DNA of 64,000 bases from Liolophura sinensis (GCF_032854445.1 NC_088295.1:2482501-2546500); one strand, 5' to 3'. Positions 38,101-52,619 are shown, numbered from the stretch's first letter. Program-made: numbers and translations. The notes: a model not told the origin generated them from the letters alone.

Positions 38101-38476
38101 TGTATATTGTTCGGGAGATTTATCACATAAAACAGTATGATGTAGATATGATACGGGTGAACAATACCAAGACCTGAATGGTGGCTGCCCACACAAAGTT
38201 TATCCTATGACAGGAGGAGTGATACGGATTGGCTTTTGTGCAACCCAATCTAATACATCAACGTCCGCCTTAGAACACGGCGCTGGCTGTACTAGACAAC
38301 TCTGATTAGAAGACGCAGCTCTAAACGTAACCACAGAATAACCTTAAGGAAAGATGATGCCACCAGTATAATCCGGGAATAGTAACTGCTTGGCACTGAT
38401 CCATCACTGTTTGTTTCATTGTGCTTTTTTAGTACTATTGATGTATTTATTTGTTTTAGTGGTGTTTCACAGTTCT
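35161..38476. other. Unique sequence, no gene seen
   Basis: About 3.3 kb with scattered ORFs of 60-90 codons on both strands, none with a motif I recognise. A 7-bp hairpin CCGCTTC/GAAGCGG is near 35977-35996. Short exons cannot be excluded by eye. Confidence 0.5.
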
Positions 38477-38932
38477 GCACTCATAACACCCCGAATATCA
38501 CATTAGGTCTTCATGGTTCCGCACTCATAACACCCCGAATATCACATCAGGGCTCCATGTTTCCGCACTCATAACACCCCGAATATCACATCAGGGCTCC
38601 ATGGTTCCGCACTCATAACACCCCGAATATCACATCAGGCCTCCACGGTTCCGCACTCCTAACACCCCGAATATCACATCAGGGCTCCATGGTTCCGCAC
38701 TCATAACACCGCGAATATCACATCAGGACTCCATGGTTCCTGACTCATAACACCGCGAATATCACATCAGGACTCCATGGTTCCTGACTCATAACACCCC
38801 GAATATCACATCAGGGCTCCATGGTTCCGCACTCATAACACCCCGAATATCACATCAGGACTCCATGGTTCCTGACTCATAACACCCCGAATATCACATC
38901 AGGGCTCCATGGTTCCGAACTCATAACACATT
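38477..38932. repeat. Minisatellite, 44-bp unit, about 10 copies
   Basis: The unit contains GCACTCATAACACCCCGAAT, ATCACATCAGGGCTCC and ATGGTTCC. GCACTCATAA at 38477 and 38521 gives 44 bp. Copies are very similar. A block variant (ACACCGCGAAT with CAGGACTCC and CTGACTC) is found in adjacent central copies. There is no sequence relation to the other 44-bp array at 6672. Confidence 0.95.
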
Positions 38933-39059
38933 GTTTTCTCACTATGATGCTGAGGAGTAATTATTCATAACAGAATATTTGCTCACTACCATGCCGGGCC
39001 AGCTAGCATTATGGTCGCGTTTCTCGAACTCACAGGGACCGCATTGATGAGAGGCTCCC

Positions 39060-42000
39060 GGCATTCTCTGATTACCGTTACTCATTACTCCACCTTACAC
39101 ATGACAGAGTATTCTCTTAATATCGTTATTCATTACTCCACATTACATATACTCATTACTTTACCCTACCCATGACAGAGGATTCTCTGATGATTACTAC
39201 TCATTACTCCACATTACACATGGCAGAGTATTCTCTGATGATCATCACTCATTACTCCACATTACACATGACAGAGTATTCTCTGATTACCGTAACTCAT
39301 TACTCCACATTACACATGTCAGATTATTCTCTGATTACCGTTACTCATTACTCCACATTACACATGTCAGATTATTCTCTGATTACCGTTATTCATCACC
39401 CCACATTACACATGACAAAGTATTCTCTGATTATCTTTACTCATTACTCCACATTACACATGACAGAGTATTCTCTGATGATCACCACTCATTACTCCAC
39501 ATTACACGTGACAGAGTATTCTCTGATTACCGTTACTCATCACTCCACATTACACATGACAAAGTTTTCTCTGATTACCTTTACTCATTACTCCACATTA
39601 CACATGACAAAGTATTCTCTGATTACCGTTACTCATCACTCCACATTACACATGACAGAGTATTCTCTGATGATCACCACTCATCACTCCACATTACACA
39701 TGTCAAAGTATTCTCTGATGATCACCACTCTTTACTCTACATTACACGTGACAGAGTATTCTCTGGTTACCGTTACTCATCACTCCACATTACACATGAC
39801 AAAGTATTCTCTGATGATCACCACTCATCACTCCACATTACACATGACAGAGTATTCTCTGGTTACCGTTACTCATTACTTCACATTACACATGTCAGAT
39901 TATTCTCTGATTACCGTTACTCATTACTCCACAGTACACATGTGAGATTATTCTCTGATTACCGTTACTTATCACTCCACATTACACATGACAAAGTATT
40001 CTCTGATTATCTTTACTCATTACTCCACATTACACAAGACAGAGTATTCTCTGATGATCACCACTCTTTACTCCACATTACACGTGACAGAGTATTCTCT
40101 GATTACCGTTACTCATCACTCCACATTACACATGGCAAAGTATTCTCTGATGATCACCACTCATCACTCCACATTACACATGTCAGAGTATTCTCTGATT
40201 ACCGTTACTCATTACTTCACATTACACATGTCAGATTATTCTCTGATTACCGTTACTCATTACTCCACATTACACATGTCAGATTATTCTCTGATTACCG
40301 TTACTCATCACTCCACATTACACATGACAAAGTATTCTCTGATTACCTATACTCATTACTCCACATTACACATGACAGAGTATTCTCTGATGATCATCAC
40401 TCATCACTCCACATTACACATTACAGAGTATTCTCTGATGATCATCACTCATCACTCCACATTACACATGACAGAGTATTCTCTGATGATCACCACTCAT
40501 CACTCCACATTACACATTACAGAGTATTCTCTGATGATCACCACTCATTACTCCACATTACACATGACAGAGTATTCTCTGATGATCACCACTCATTACT
40601 CCACATTACACATGACAATGTATTCTCTGATGATCACCACTCATCACTCCACATTACACATGACAGAGTATTCTCTGATGATCACCACTCATCACTCCAC
40701 ATTACACATGACAAAGTATTCTCTGATGATCATCACTCATTACTCCACATTACACATGACAAAGTATTCTGTGATGATCACCACTCATCACTCCACATTA
40801 CACATGACAGAGTATTCTCTGGTTACCGTTACTCATTACTTCACATTACACATGACAAAGTATTCTCTGATGATCACCACTTATTACTCCACATACACAT
40901 GTCAGATTATTCTCTGATTACCGTTACTCATTACTCCACATTACACATGTCAGAGTATTCTCTGATTACCTTTACTCATTACTCCACATTACACGTCAGA
41001 TTATTCTCTGATTACCGTTACTCATCACTCCACATTACACATGACAGAATATTCTCTGATTACCTTTACTCATTACTCCACATTACACATGACAAAGTAT
41101 TCTCTGATGACCACCACTCATCACTCCACATTACACATGACAAAGTATTCTCTGATGATCACCACTCATCACTCCACATTACACATGACAGAGTATTCTC
41201 TGATTACCGTTACTCATCACTCCACATTACACATGACAGAGTATTCTCTGATGATCACCACTCATCACTCCACATTACACATGGCAAAGTATTCTCTGAT
41301 TACCTTTACTCATTACTCCACATTACACATGACAAAGTATTCTCTGATGACCACCACTCATCACTCCACATTACACATGACAGAGTATTCTCTGATGATC
41401 ACCACTCATCACTCCACATTACACATGACAAAGTATTCTCTGATGATCACCACTCATCACTCCACATTACACATGACAAAGTATTCTCTGATGACCACCA
41501 CTCATCACTCCACATTACACATGACAAAGTATTCTCTGATGACCACCACTCATCACTCCACATTACACATGACAGAGTATTCTCTGATTACCTTTACTCA
41601 TTACTCCACATTACACATGACAGAGTATTCTCTGATGATCACCACTCATCACTCCACATTACACATGACAGAGTATTCTCTGATGATCACCACTCATTAC
41701 TCCACATTACACATGACAAAGTATTCTCTGATGATCACCACTCATTACTCCACATTACACATGACAATGCATTCTCTGATGACCACCACTCATCACTCCA
41801 CATTACACATGACAAAGTATTCTCTGATGACCACCACTCATCACTCCACATTACACATGACAGAGTATTCTCTGATTACCTTTACTCATTACTCCACATT
41901 ACACATGACAAAGTATTCTCTGATTACCGTTACTCATTACTCCACATTACACATGACAGAGTATTCTCTGATGATCACCACTCATCACTCCACATTACAC

Positions 42001-42108
42001 ATGACAGAGTATTCTCTGATGATCACCACTCATTACTCCACATTACACGGGACAGAATATTCCCTGATTATTGCTATTGATTACTCCACATTACTCTGAC
42101 AGAGCATC
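39060..42108. repeat. Large minisatellite, 48-bp unit, about 63 copies
   Basis: This is the largest array in the window. The unit contains CATGACAGAGTATTCTCTGA, then one of TGATCACCACTCATCA, TTACCGTTACTCATTA or TTACCTTTACTCATTA, then CTCCACATTACA. The 48-bp period equals 16 codons, so two plus frames stay open for most of its length. One gives ORFs of 257, 309 and 352 codons (39172-39945, 39988-40917, 41041-42099); the other a 712-codon ORF (39942-42080). Near 40899 a 1-bp and a 2-bp deletion in nearby copies shift and restore frame. Two frames open at once, and no start, signal or non-repeat flank, argue against a gene. Confidence 0.96.
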
Positions 42109-43251
42109 ATGTGGGCGACTTCACCATTGTAAGCTCTCTTGAGCCTGTCATATGACTTCTTTACACCGGAAATCTCTTGCCCACTTAGAACGTTACTGGG
42201 GGGGTAAACCCAGCAATAGACCATGTAGGAGGATGTGTTAATTGGTTTCACTGGACATTATCGCCTGCCTACGAGGTTTTTCTACAATTATTCAACTCAA
42301 GACAACAAACTACGGTCTTTTTGACAGGAGAAACCAAACGCCCGAGTCAGTCGGTATCAGTCAAGTACACATGTAGGAGCTACGGTACGACTGATTGACT
42401 GACTGACTGATTAGTCACATAACACAATGGTAAGAGACCACAGATGTACACGTTTGGCATACACTTATCTTTTTATTTCTTGGTTTATAGGTAATAAACA
42501 CGATGTACGGGTAAAATGTATATTCCTTTCAAGTACACTACTTGGGTACAGAAGTACTTGGCTACAGATTTCACACAGGCACACAGAACGTTCATTCAAT
42601 CATTTCAGTATCATTGGAAACTGTTGATTGCTTCTCTTTGGATGATCCCGTCCTAAGATAGAACAGTGTCACTGGATACAGCCTTCTCCCCTTCATCATC
42701 CCTCACAAGAACATCATTATACACCCCACAGACACCACCAACACATGATCAAACATCCTAGTCTGTACATACGCTTTTAGATTATACATCGCTGTCCGTG
42801 AAATACAAGTAGAGTCCATCTGCAATGGGTAACACATCGCCAACGTACCATAACATTGTCCTACGAAGTCTGGTAGGAGTAGGCTTTATTCGCTGTCGGA
42901 TAGCTGGAGATCGGTTGTACTAAAAGTCTAAATGGCTGTGATGCGAAAACAATCGACAACATTTCATGATAGATGGAGGAGTGGCTAATTTCTGGATTTT
43001 GTCCAACACACTGACATGTAAAGAAGACTTCATTAACTGACAATCCAGACATACATTCATAAGTGATTAGATCCAGATCAGTGCGAATGTACTGTTTCAC
43101 TCTCAGCGTTATCAAGATAGGAAGAAATATGAGCTTCAGGCAGCTAGTCAATTCCCTGGAAACAGAGTCACACAATGTTGACTGTATTTACAGTCATTAA
43201 CCTGGGCATTATTGTTAGTTAAATTAGGTTAATAATCAAAGTCAAAAAGTC
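42109..43251. other. Unique sequence with a short GACT run
   Basis: GACTGATTGACTGACTGACT near 42388-42408 is a tetranucleotide run. ORFs at 42427-42627 plus and 42861-43175 minus have no recognised motif. No gene is supported. Confidence 0.5.
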
Positions 43252-43490
43252 AGGGTTTTGTTAGAGCGGAGAGCGCTCAAGGGGTCATCCGGGGTTTTGT
43301 TAGGGCGAAGAGCGCTCGCGAGGTCGTCCAGGGTTTTGTTATGGCGGAGAGCGCTTGTGGGGTCGTCCAGGGTTTTGTTATAGCGGAGAGCGCTCGATAG
43401 GTATTCCAGGGTTTTCTTGCGGCGGAGAGCGCTCGCGAGGTCGTCCGCGGTTTGTTATGGCGGAGTGTGCTCGCGAGGTCATCCAAATGG
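43252..43490. repeat. Minisatellite, 39-bp unit, about 6 copies
   Basis: The unit contains GGGTTTTGTTATGGCGGAGA, GCGCTCGCGAGG and TCGTCCA. It is GC-richer than its surroundings and carries the palindrome GAGCGCTC in most copies. A 69-codon minus ORF and a 60-codon plus ORF are read-through. Confidence 0.93.
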
Positions 43491-43519
43491 CCTTACATAA
43501 AGTTTGTTGGCAGTCACTT

Positions 43520-43745
43520 TCCCCAGTAAGACACTGAACTGACGTTCCCCGACACTGAACTCACTTCCCTCAATACGACACTGAACTGACTTCCCACAAT
43601 ACGACACTGAACTCACTTCCCTCAATACGACACTGAACTCACTTCTCCCAATACGACACTGAACTCACTTCCCCCAACACTGAACTCACTTCCCCAAATA
43701 CGACACTGAACTCACTTCTCTCAATACTACACTGAACTCACTTCT
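43520..43745. repeat. Minisatellite, 26-bp unit, about 8 copies
   Basis: The unit contains CAATACGACACTGAACTCAC and TTCCC. Length varies slightly, with one copy lacking ATACGA near 43678. It begins about 30 bp after the preceding 39-bp array. Confidence 0.92.
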
Positions 43746-43850
43746 CTGGTGAATGTGAAGCATGAATGTGAAAACCTCGCCGATTGCTTGCCAATGCTCT
43801 CTGTACATTCCTGTTTTGTTCACATGTAAAACTGTCAGCCGTTTTTTTAA

Positions 43851-43957
43851 GTGAAATACCCTTGCCGACGGCGTTAAAGACCAGTGAAATACCCTTTGCC
43901 GACGGCGTTAAAGACCAGTGAAATACCCCTGCCGACGGCGTTAAAGACCAGTGAAGT
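43851..43957. repeat. Tandem repeat, 34-bp unit, 3 copies
   Basis: Three nearly identical units made of GTGAAATACCC, TTGCCGACGGCG and TTAAAGACCA. It lies between the 26-bp and 50-bp arrays. Confidence 0.92.
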
Positions 43958-43998
43958 AAATAAATTCAGATAATGTGAATGACGCCCTCTCTGTTATC

Positions 43999-45641
43999 AA
44001 TCATTCAGAGTCAGCTACCTTATGCCAACCACAACACTAAACTACCACATATCATTCAGAGCCAGCCACCGTATGCTACCACAACACTAAACTACCACAT
44101 ATCATTCAGAGTCAGCTACCGTATGCTACCACACGATACACTATTACATATCATTCAATGTCAGCTACCGTATGCTACCACAACGATAAACTATTACGTA
44201 TCATTCAATGTCAGCTACCGTATGCTACCACAACACTAAACTACCACGTATCATTCAGAGTCAGCTACCGTATGCTACCACAACACTAAACTACCACATA
44301 TCATTCAGAGTCAGCTACCGTATGCTACCACAACACTAACCTACCAAATATCATTCAGAGTCAGCTACCGTATGCCAACCACAACACTAAACTACCACAT
44401 ATCATTCAGAGTCAGCTACCGTATGCTACCACAACACTAAACTACCACATATCATTCAGAGTCAGCTACCGTATGCTACCACAACACTAACCTACCAAAT
44501 ATCATTCAGAGTCAGCTACCGTATGCCAACCACAACACTAAACTACCACATATCATTCAGAGTCAGCTACCGTATGCTACCACAACACTAAACTATCACA
44601 TATCATTCAGAGTCAGCTACCGTACGCTACCACAACGATACACTATTACGTATCATTCAATGTCAGCTACCGTATGCTACCACAACGATAAACTATTACG
44701 TATCATTCAATGTCAGCTACCTTATGCTACCACAACACTAAACTACCACATATCATTCAGAGTCATCTACCGTATGCTACCACAACGATAAACTATTACG
44801 TATCATTCAATGTCAGCTACCGTATGCTACCACAACACTAAACTACCACATATCATTCAGAGTCAGCTACCGTATGCTACCACAACACTAAACTACCACA
44901 TATCATTCAGAGTCAGGTACCTTATGCTACCACAACACTAAACTACCACGTATCATTCAGAGTCAGCTACCGTATGCTACCACAACGATAAACTACCACA
45001 TATCATTCAGAGTCAGCTACCGTACTCTACCACAACACTAAACAACCACATATCATTCAGAGTCAGCTACCGTATGCTACCACAACGATACACTATTACG
45101 TATCATTCAGAGTCAGCTACCGTACTCTACCACAACGATAAACTACCACATATCATTCAGAGTCAGCTACAATGTGCTACCCCAACACTAAACTACCACA
45201 TATCATTCAGAGTCAGCTACCGTATGCTACCACAACACTAACCTACCACATATCATTCAGAGTCAGCTACAATGTGCTACCCCAACACTAAACTACCACA
45301 TATCATTCAGAGTCAGCTACCGTACTCTACCACAACACTAAACTACCACATATCATTCAGAGTCAGCTACTGTATGCTACCACAACACTAAACTACCACA
45401 TATCATTAAGAGTCAGCTACCGTATGCTACCACAACACTAACCTACCAAATATCATTCAGAGTCAGCTACCGTATGCTACCACAACACTAAACTACCACA
45501 TATCATTCAGAGTCAGCTACTGTATGCTACCACAACACTAAACTACCACATATCATTCAGAGTCAGCCACCGTATGCTACCACAACGATAAACTATTACG
45601 TATCATTCAGAGTAAGGTACAGTGTGCTACCACAACGGTAA
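43999..45641. repeat. Minisatellite, 50-bp unit, about 33 copies
   Basis: The unit contains ATCATTCAGAGTCAGCTACC, GTATGCTACCACAACACTAA and ACTACCACAT. Several subfamilies occur (CAACGATAAACTATTACG with CAATGTCAGC; AATGTGCTACCCC; GTATGCCAACC with one extra base). A three-unit block with CTACCAAATA followed by GTATGCCAACC recurs about 151 bp apart near 44341 and 44492, a higher-order repeat. Confidence 0.96.
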
Positions 45642-46067
45642 ACTATTTTCCGGGAACTTCTCCTGAATATAGACAAACGACGTTTACAGATAAACTACCA
45701 CGCTATGTGCACTGTAACGAGCCCCACCCTATATCCAGAACAGTTGGCTTGAGAAGTTTAGTGAGGTCAGGAGTTTTGACCTGAATCAGGTCCCCACGTC
45801 TGTTTAGACACTGGCTTCAATCAAAGTGTCAGTTACAGGAATGAAGGTAGAGAAACGCGTGTGTCTAACTTGGTAAATGTCATTTACCTACGAAGTGAAG
45901 ATGGTACCCACTCCAAGGTAAGAGGTTTGATTCACTAGACCTGGAAGTAGCCGATAAACCTATTCTGATGAATTATCCCATTTTTTTTTACATCTGGGTG
46001 AATATATTAGACGGATATAAAATTGTCCATGCTAACAAATTTAATCAGCTGATGTGGATTAAGCGTG
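45642..46067. other. Unique spacer between arrays
   Basis: About 425 bp with no ORF of note other than the start of the ORF that runs into the next array (ATG at 45968). Nothing recognised. Confidence 0.5.
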
Positions 46068-46738
46068 ATGTCAATTTCCAGACGCCGCTCCCTTCTCTCC
46101 TGCCCGAGCCTGATGTCAATTTCCAGACGCCGCTCCCTTCTCTCCTGCCCGAGCCTGATGTCAATTTCCAGACGCCGCTCCCTTCTCTCCTGCCCGAGCC
46201 TGATGTCAATTTCCAGACGCCGCTCCCTTCTCTCCTGCCCGAGCCTGATGTCAATTTCCAGACGCCGCTCCCTTCTCTCCTGCCCGAGCCTGATGTCAAT
46301 TTCCAGACGCCACTCCCTTCTCTCCTGCCCGAGCATTATGTCAATTTCCAGACGCCGCTCCCTTCTCTCCTGCCCGAGCCTGATGTCAATTTCCAGACGC
46401 CGCTCCCTTCTCTCCTGCCCGAGCCTGATGTCAATTTCCAGACGCCACTCCCTTCTCTCCTGCCCGAGCCTGATGTCAATTTCCAGACGCCACTCCCTTC
46501 TCTCCTGCCCGAGCCTGATGTCAATTTCCAGACGCCACTCCCTTCTCTCCTGCCCGAGCCTGATGTCAATTTCCAGACGCCACTCCCTTCTCTCCTGCCC
46601 GAGCCTGATGTCAATTTCCAGACGCCGCTCCCTTCTCTCCTGCCCGAGCCTGATGTCAATTTCCAGACGCCGCTCCCTTCTCTCCTGCCCGAGCCTGATG
46701 TCAATTTCCAGACGCCGCTCCCTTCTCTCCTGCCCAGC
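46068..46738. repeat. Highly homogeneous minisatellite, 45-bp unit, 15 copies
   Basis: Fifteen units made of GATGTCAATTTCCAGACGCC, GCTCCCTTCTCTCCTGCC and CGAGCCT, identical except for a G/A site (GCCGCTC or GCCACTC) and one copy boundary (GAGCATTATG near 46331). By that site copies 1-5, 7-8 and 13-15 carry G and copies 6 and 9-12 carry A. All copies have the same length. ORFs are open in at least four frames (260 and 230 codons plus; 109, 142 and 84 minus), so openness is not evidence of coding. The plus ORF would read DVNFQTPLPSLLPEP repeats. Confidence 0.97.
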
Positions 46739-46939
46739 ACATACTTATGATAGATGACGGACACCTTGTTATATTAACATTACATTTTTTCAGACAAACC
46801 AAATTCCACAGATTTCCTATTTATTTCCCCTCGGTATTTCGGGGAATTTTATTAAAAGGTTTTGTGTGATTTGTCTGAACAGGTCAGACCAGCTAACCAG
46901 CTATTCTCTGACGCCTCACTGAGAATAATGCTTTTTACC

Positions 46940-47580
46940 TGACTTAGAACCTTCTATTTTACCTCCCCTAGAACATAGCATTTCACCAGGCCTAAAATCT
47001 TGCATTTTACCTCACCTAGAACAAAGTATTTCACCAGGCCTAAAATCTTGCATTTTACCTCACCTAGAACACAGTATTTCACCTGACCTAAAACCTTGCA
47101 TTTTGCCTCACCTAGAACATAGTATTTCACCTGACCTAAAATCTTGCATTTTACCTCACCTAGAACAAAGTATTTCACCAGGCCTAAAATCTTGCATTTT
47201 ACCTCACCTAGAACATAGTATTTCACCTGACCTAAAACCTTGCATTTTGCCTCACCTAGAACATAGTATTTCACCTGACCTAAAATCTTGCATTTTACCT
47301 CACCTAGAACATAGTATTTCACCTGACCTAAAACCTTGCATTTTGCCACACCTAGAACACAGTATTTCACCTGACCTAAAACCTTGCATTTTGCCTCACC
47401 TAGAACACAGTATTTCACCAGGCCTAAAACCTTGCATTTTACCTCATCTAGAACACAGTATTTCACCTGACCTAAAACCTTGCATTTTGCCTCATCTAGA
47501 ACATAATATTTTACCTGACCTAAATCCTTGAATTTTACCTGACCTAAAACAGAGTACTTTACCTGAACTAGAACATTACA
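46940..47580. repeat. Minisatellite, 48-bp unit built of two diverged 24-bp halves
   Basis: The unit reads CTTGCATTTTACCTCACC, TAGAACATAGTATTTCACCTG and ACCTAAAAC in overlap. The two halves, GCATTTTACCTCACCTAGAA and GTATTTCACCTGACCTAAAA, are clearly related, so the 48-bp unit is an old 24-bp dimer. About 13 copies. The last copies lose the distinction (TTTACCTGACCTAAAAC). The 233-codon minus ORF and 142-codon plus ORF are read-through. Confidence 0.95.
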
Positions 47581-50238
<2,658 letters not shown>

Positions 50239-50333
50239 GATTTTAACGCCATACTGAACAACATTTCACTTGAACTATGGCAGTGAACATTATGGTTGGA
50301 GGAAATCGGAATGGCCGGAGTAAACCATTGACG
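50239..50333 (+). mobile_element. Decayed copy of a molluscan dispersed repeat
   Basis: TTTTAACGCCATACTGAACA, ATTTCACTTGAACTATGGCA, GTGAACATTATGG and TTGGAGGAAATCGG follow, in order, the same segments as the copy at 52331 (GTCTTATGCCGTACTTAATA, ATTTCACTTTATATGACGGC, GGCCAGCATTATGG, TGGGAGGAAATCGG). I recognise this as a very abundant dispersed sequence of mollusc genomes, often seen as part of short non-autonomous elements. The family name is not certain to me. Confidence 0.65.
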
Positions 50334-51234
50334 CTGGCTAATTGCTTTGTCACATGTGACATACAGATAGGCTCAACATATCGGTAGAAGAAAAGTAGTG
50401 TTTAAGTAATGTAAGACAGGGGAAACAGCCACACCAGCTTCGACTGCTTGATGTCAGCAACGCCCACAGGCAGTGATAGCAGCGGTGGGCAGGCATTACC
50501 AGGTTGTGCCGCCCCTTTGCGGCGTAACAAGAAGAATGACGATCACAATTCACACACGTCAAACAAATCAGCGCCACCTAAAGTCATAATTCCACTGGCC
50601 CTACAGGTACTAATTTTCGTGTATGTCAAATAAAGACAATATCTGAGAATACCATCTGAATGAAGGTTGAAGATGTTATTAGTTTTCATCATTTAGGACA
50701 AGTCATGCAATATTTAGTTTAAATTCATGATATAACAATAGCACAGCTTTTCTTACAACGTTTTCCACGGCACAGTTCCTGTCAGAAAGCAGTCTATACT
50801 GTTGTTAATATGCATCTAAATTTGTTTCATGTTCATCAATTATAAAAAATAGATGACCAACTCTTTGTTTGATAGCTGACAACTAACGCCCACGTCAGTA
50901 TGTTATTATGTACAAGCTTCGAATCATATTTCCTGACCTGTTAAAGGCTAAATGTAGCCTGTCCATAATATAAGGTTACATGTTTTATAAGTTTACCTAA
51001 AGATGATATTACGTGAGCAGATTTCGCAAATTGAACATTGGGGTGAAAAGTTAATGCATTTACGTCATTAAACATCAATATGGCCTATAAAGCCCACATT
51101 ACAGCCTTAAAATGTTTGATTCCCCTGATTAGTTTTGCTCCATGTTTTGTTTCTCCTTTAACATTTGGAGTCATGCCACCATTTGGAACAGGTGTAAACA
51201 CGTTTGTATAGCATCATCTTGTGGAAAGGGGGTA
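50334..51234. other. Unique sequence, no gene seen
   Basis: Opposite-strand ORFs at 50350-50577 and 50448-50633 overlap and have no recognised motif. The rest is AT-rich and featureless. Confidence 0.5.
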
Positions 51235-51475
51235 AACAAGTGAGGATGGGGGCCATCTAGTATCACGGTGAGGAAACAAATGATGATGGGGCCATCTAGT
51301 ATCACGGTGAGGAAACAAATGATGATGGGGCCATCTAGCATCACAGTGTGGAAACAGATGAGGATGGGGCCATCTAGTTTCACGGTGTGGAAACAGGTGA
51401 GGATGGGGCCATCTAGTATCACGGTGTGCAAACAGATCGTAGGATGAGGCCATCTAGTATCCCGATGTGGCATTG
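51235..51475. repeat. Minisatellite, 39-bp unit, about 6 copies
   Basis: The unit contains GATGGGGCCATCTAGTATCA, CGGTGAGGAAACAAATGAT. Edge copies vary (GGGGGCCATC; GATCGTAGGATGAGGCC). Minus ORFs of 103 and 79 codons with a 13-residue period are read-through. Confidence 0.93.
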
Positions 51476-52137
51476 AGGACACAGGTATAAAGCAGGTAAT
51501 ATAGCATCCCGTCAGGACCTGGCAAGTGACGACTGGTCACTTCATCACACACTTCAAATTTGATCGATTGGTGATTGATACACAGAGTGTAACGATCAGA
51601 CCATTAATCTGTATTAGTATCTTTTATCTTTTAATAACCTTTAAATCCTATTATTATCTGACGAAGAGTGGAATGACTCACTCAGATGGGGCTGGAAGAC
51701 GTCACCATGGTCACCAAAGCTGATCATCTGTCAGAAATGTCTCTACCGTGACTGCGGTAAAATCCGACGCGAGCTGTGGATAGAGGGCGCTGCTCGCGCC
51801 ATAAATCCTCTCAAGGAGGTAGAAGGCGATCAGCGAGCGTTTGGCTGGCCATGCAGAGGCCTGCTCCTCAGACATGCAGCAATTAGTCTGTGTGAGTGTT
51901 GCTTACTGAGAACAAGGCTTTAGTAGGCCTACCCTAATAAATCCACCATGAGAAACCCAGTGCATGGTGTGATTAAATCGCCGGCTCCGTCCCTTGAGGG
52001 ATGCATGGTGTGGTTTATGAGGGGAGAGGCCAGATGAACAGTTATCTTGTTAACGCGATAATGTGACCCCAGCCGTCCTAAGCCTGTATATCTTCTTCGT
52101 GCCGGAACATCAACAGCACTTTTCCGGTTTGTTCAAG
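51476..52137. other. Unique sequence, no gene seen
   Basis: Includes a GC-richer patch near 51740-51870 and two GCATGGTGTG copies near 51962 and 52002. No gene, RNA or element is supported. Confidence 0.5.
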
Positions 52138-52320
52138 ACATGCACATGTTACATACGTACCCCTAGATCAATGTCATGAGTTACACATATTCAGCTGAGT
52201 GTGTCAACATCAGTGTCATGATTAGCACATGTTTAGAGGAGCATCTCCACATTAGCGTCACGATCTGTACGTATCCAGTTCAGTATCCCTACATGGGCGT
52301 CATGATATGTACATAGCCAG
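52138..52320. repeat. Degenerate minisatellite, 42-bp unit, about 4.5 copies
   Basis: Units begin CATGAGTTACACATATTCAG, CATGATTAGCACATGTTTAG, CACGATCTGTACGTATCCAG and CATGATATGTACATAGCCAG and end AACATCAGTGT, CACATTAGCGT or TACATGGGCGT, each 42 bp. The copies are strongly diverged. The array stops where the molluscan dispersed repeat begins. Confidence 0.85.
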
Positions 52321-52330
52321 TATTTAATAT

Positions 52331-52440
52331 ATTTATTTGATTGGTGTCTTATGCCGTACTTAATACTATTTCACTTTATATGACGGCGGCCAGCATTATG
52401 GTGGGAGGAAATCGGGCAGAACCCGGAGGAAACCCCTGTG
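52331..52440 (+). mobile_element. Molluscan dispersed repeat, better-preserved copy
   Basis: Carries ATTTATTTGATTGGTGTCTT, ATGCCGTACTTAATACTATT, GACGGCGGCCAGCATTATGG, TGGGAGGAAATCGGGCAGA and ACCCGGAGGAAACCCC in order. I know this order from memory as a hallmark abundant repeat in molluscs, and it is the main reason for assigning the window to that phylum. No terminal repeats or target duplications are visible, so its full extent is unclear. Confidence 0.75.
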
Positions 52441-52619
52441 GTTTTAAGTAATACCCATTACGCCTGTTTCTTTCTCCATTACAATGTTCCACAGCGATGC
52501 CTGAACTAATAGACTGATGCATCTGGACAATCTTTTATCGGAGCCATGCTTAATTTGGCCTACATTGTTCACTGGTCTTATGATCATATCTGTACCTGAC
52601 ACCAGATATCGAGATGCAT

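Noticed and set aside
39942-42080. 712-codon ORF as a repeat-rich protein gene
   Set aside because: It is entirely the 48-bp array; a second frame on the same strand is equally open, and there are no non-repeat termini or start context.
43999-45641. CRISPR array
   Set aside because: The whole 50-bp unit repeats with no unique spacers, and the DNA is eukaryotic. The same holds for the other arrays.
45968-46750. 260-codon proline-rich ORF as a secreted or structural protein
   Set aside because: At least four frames over the 45-bp array are open, and the 33-residue leader has no signal-peptide pattern I trust.
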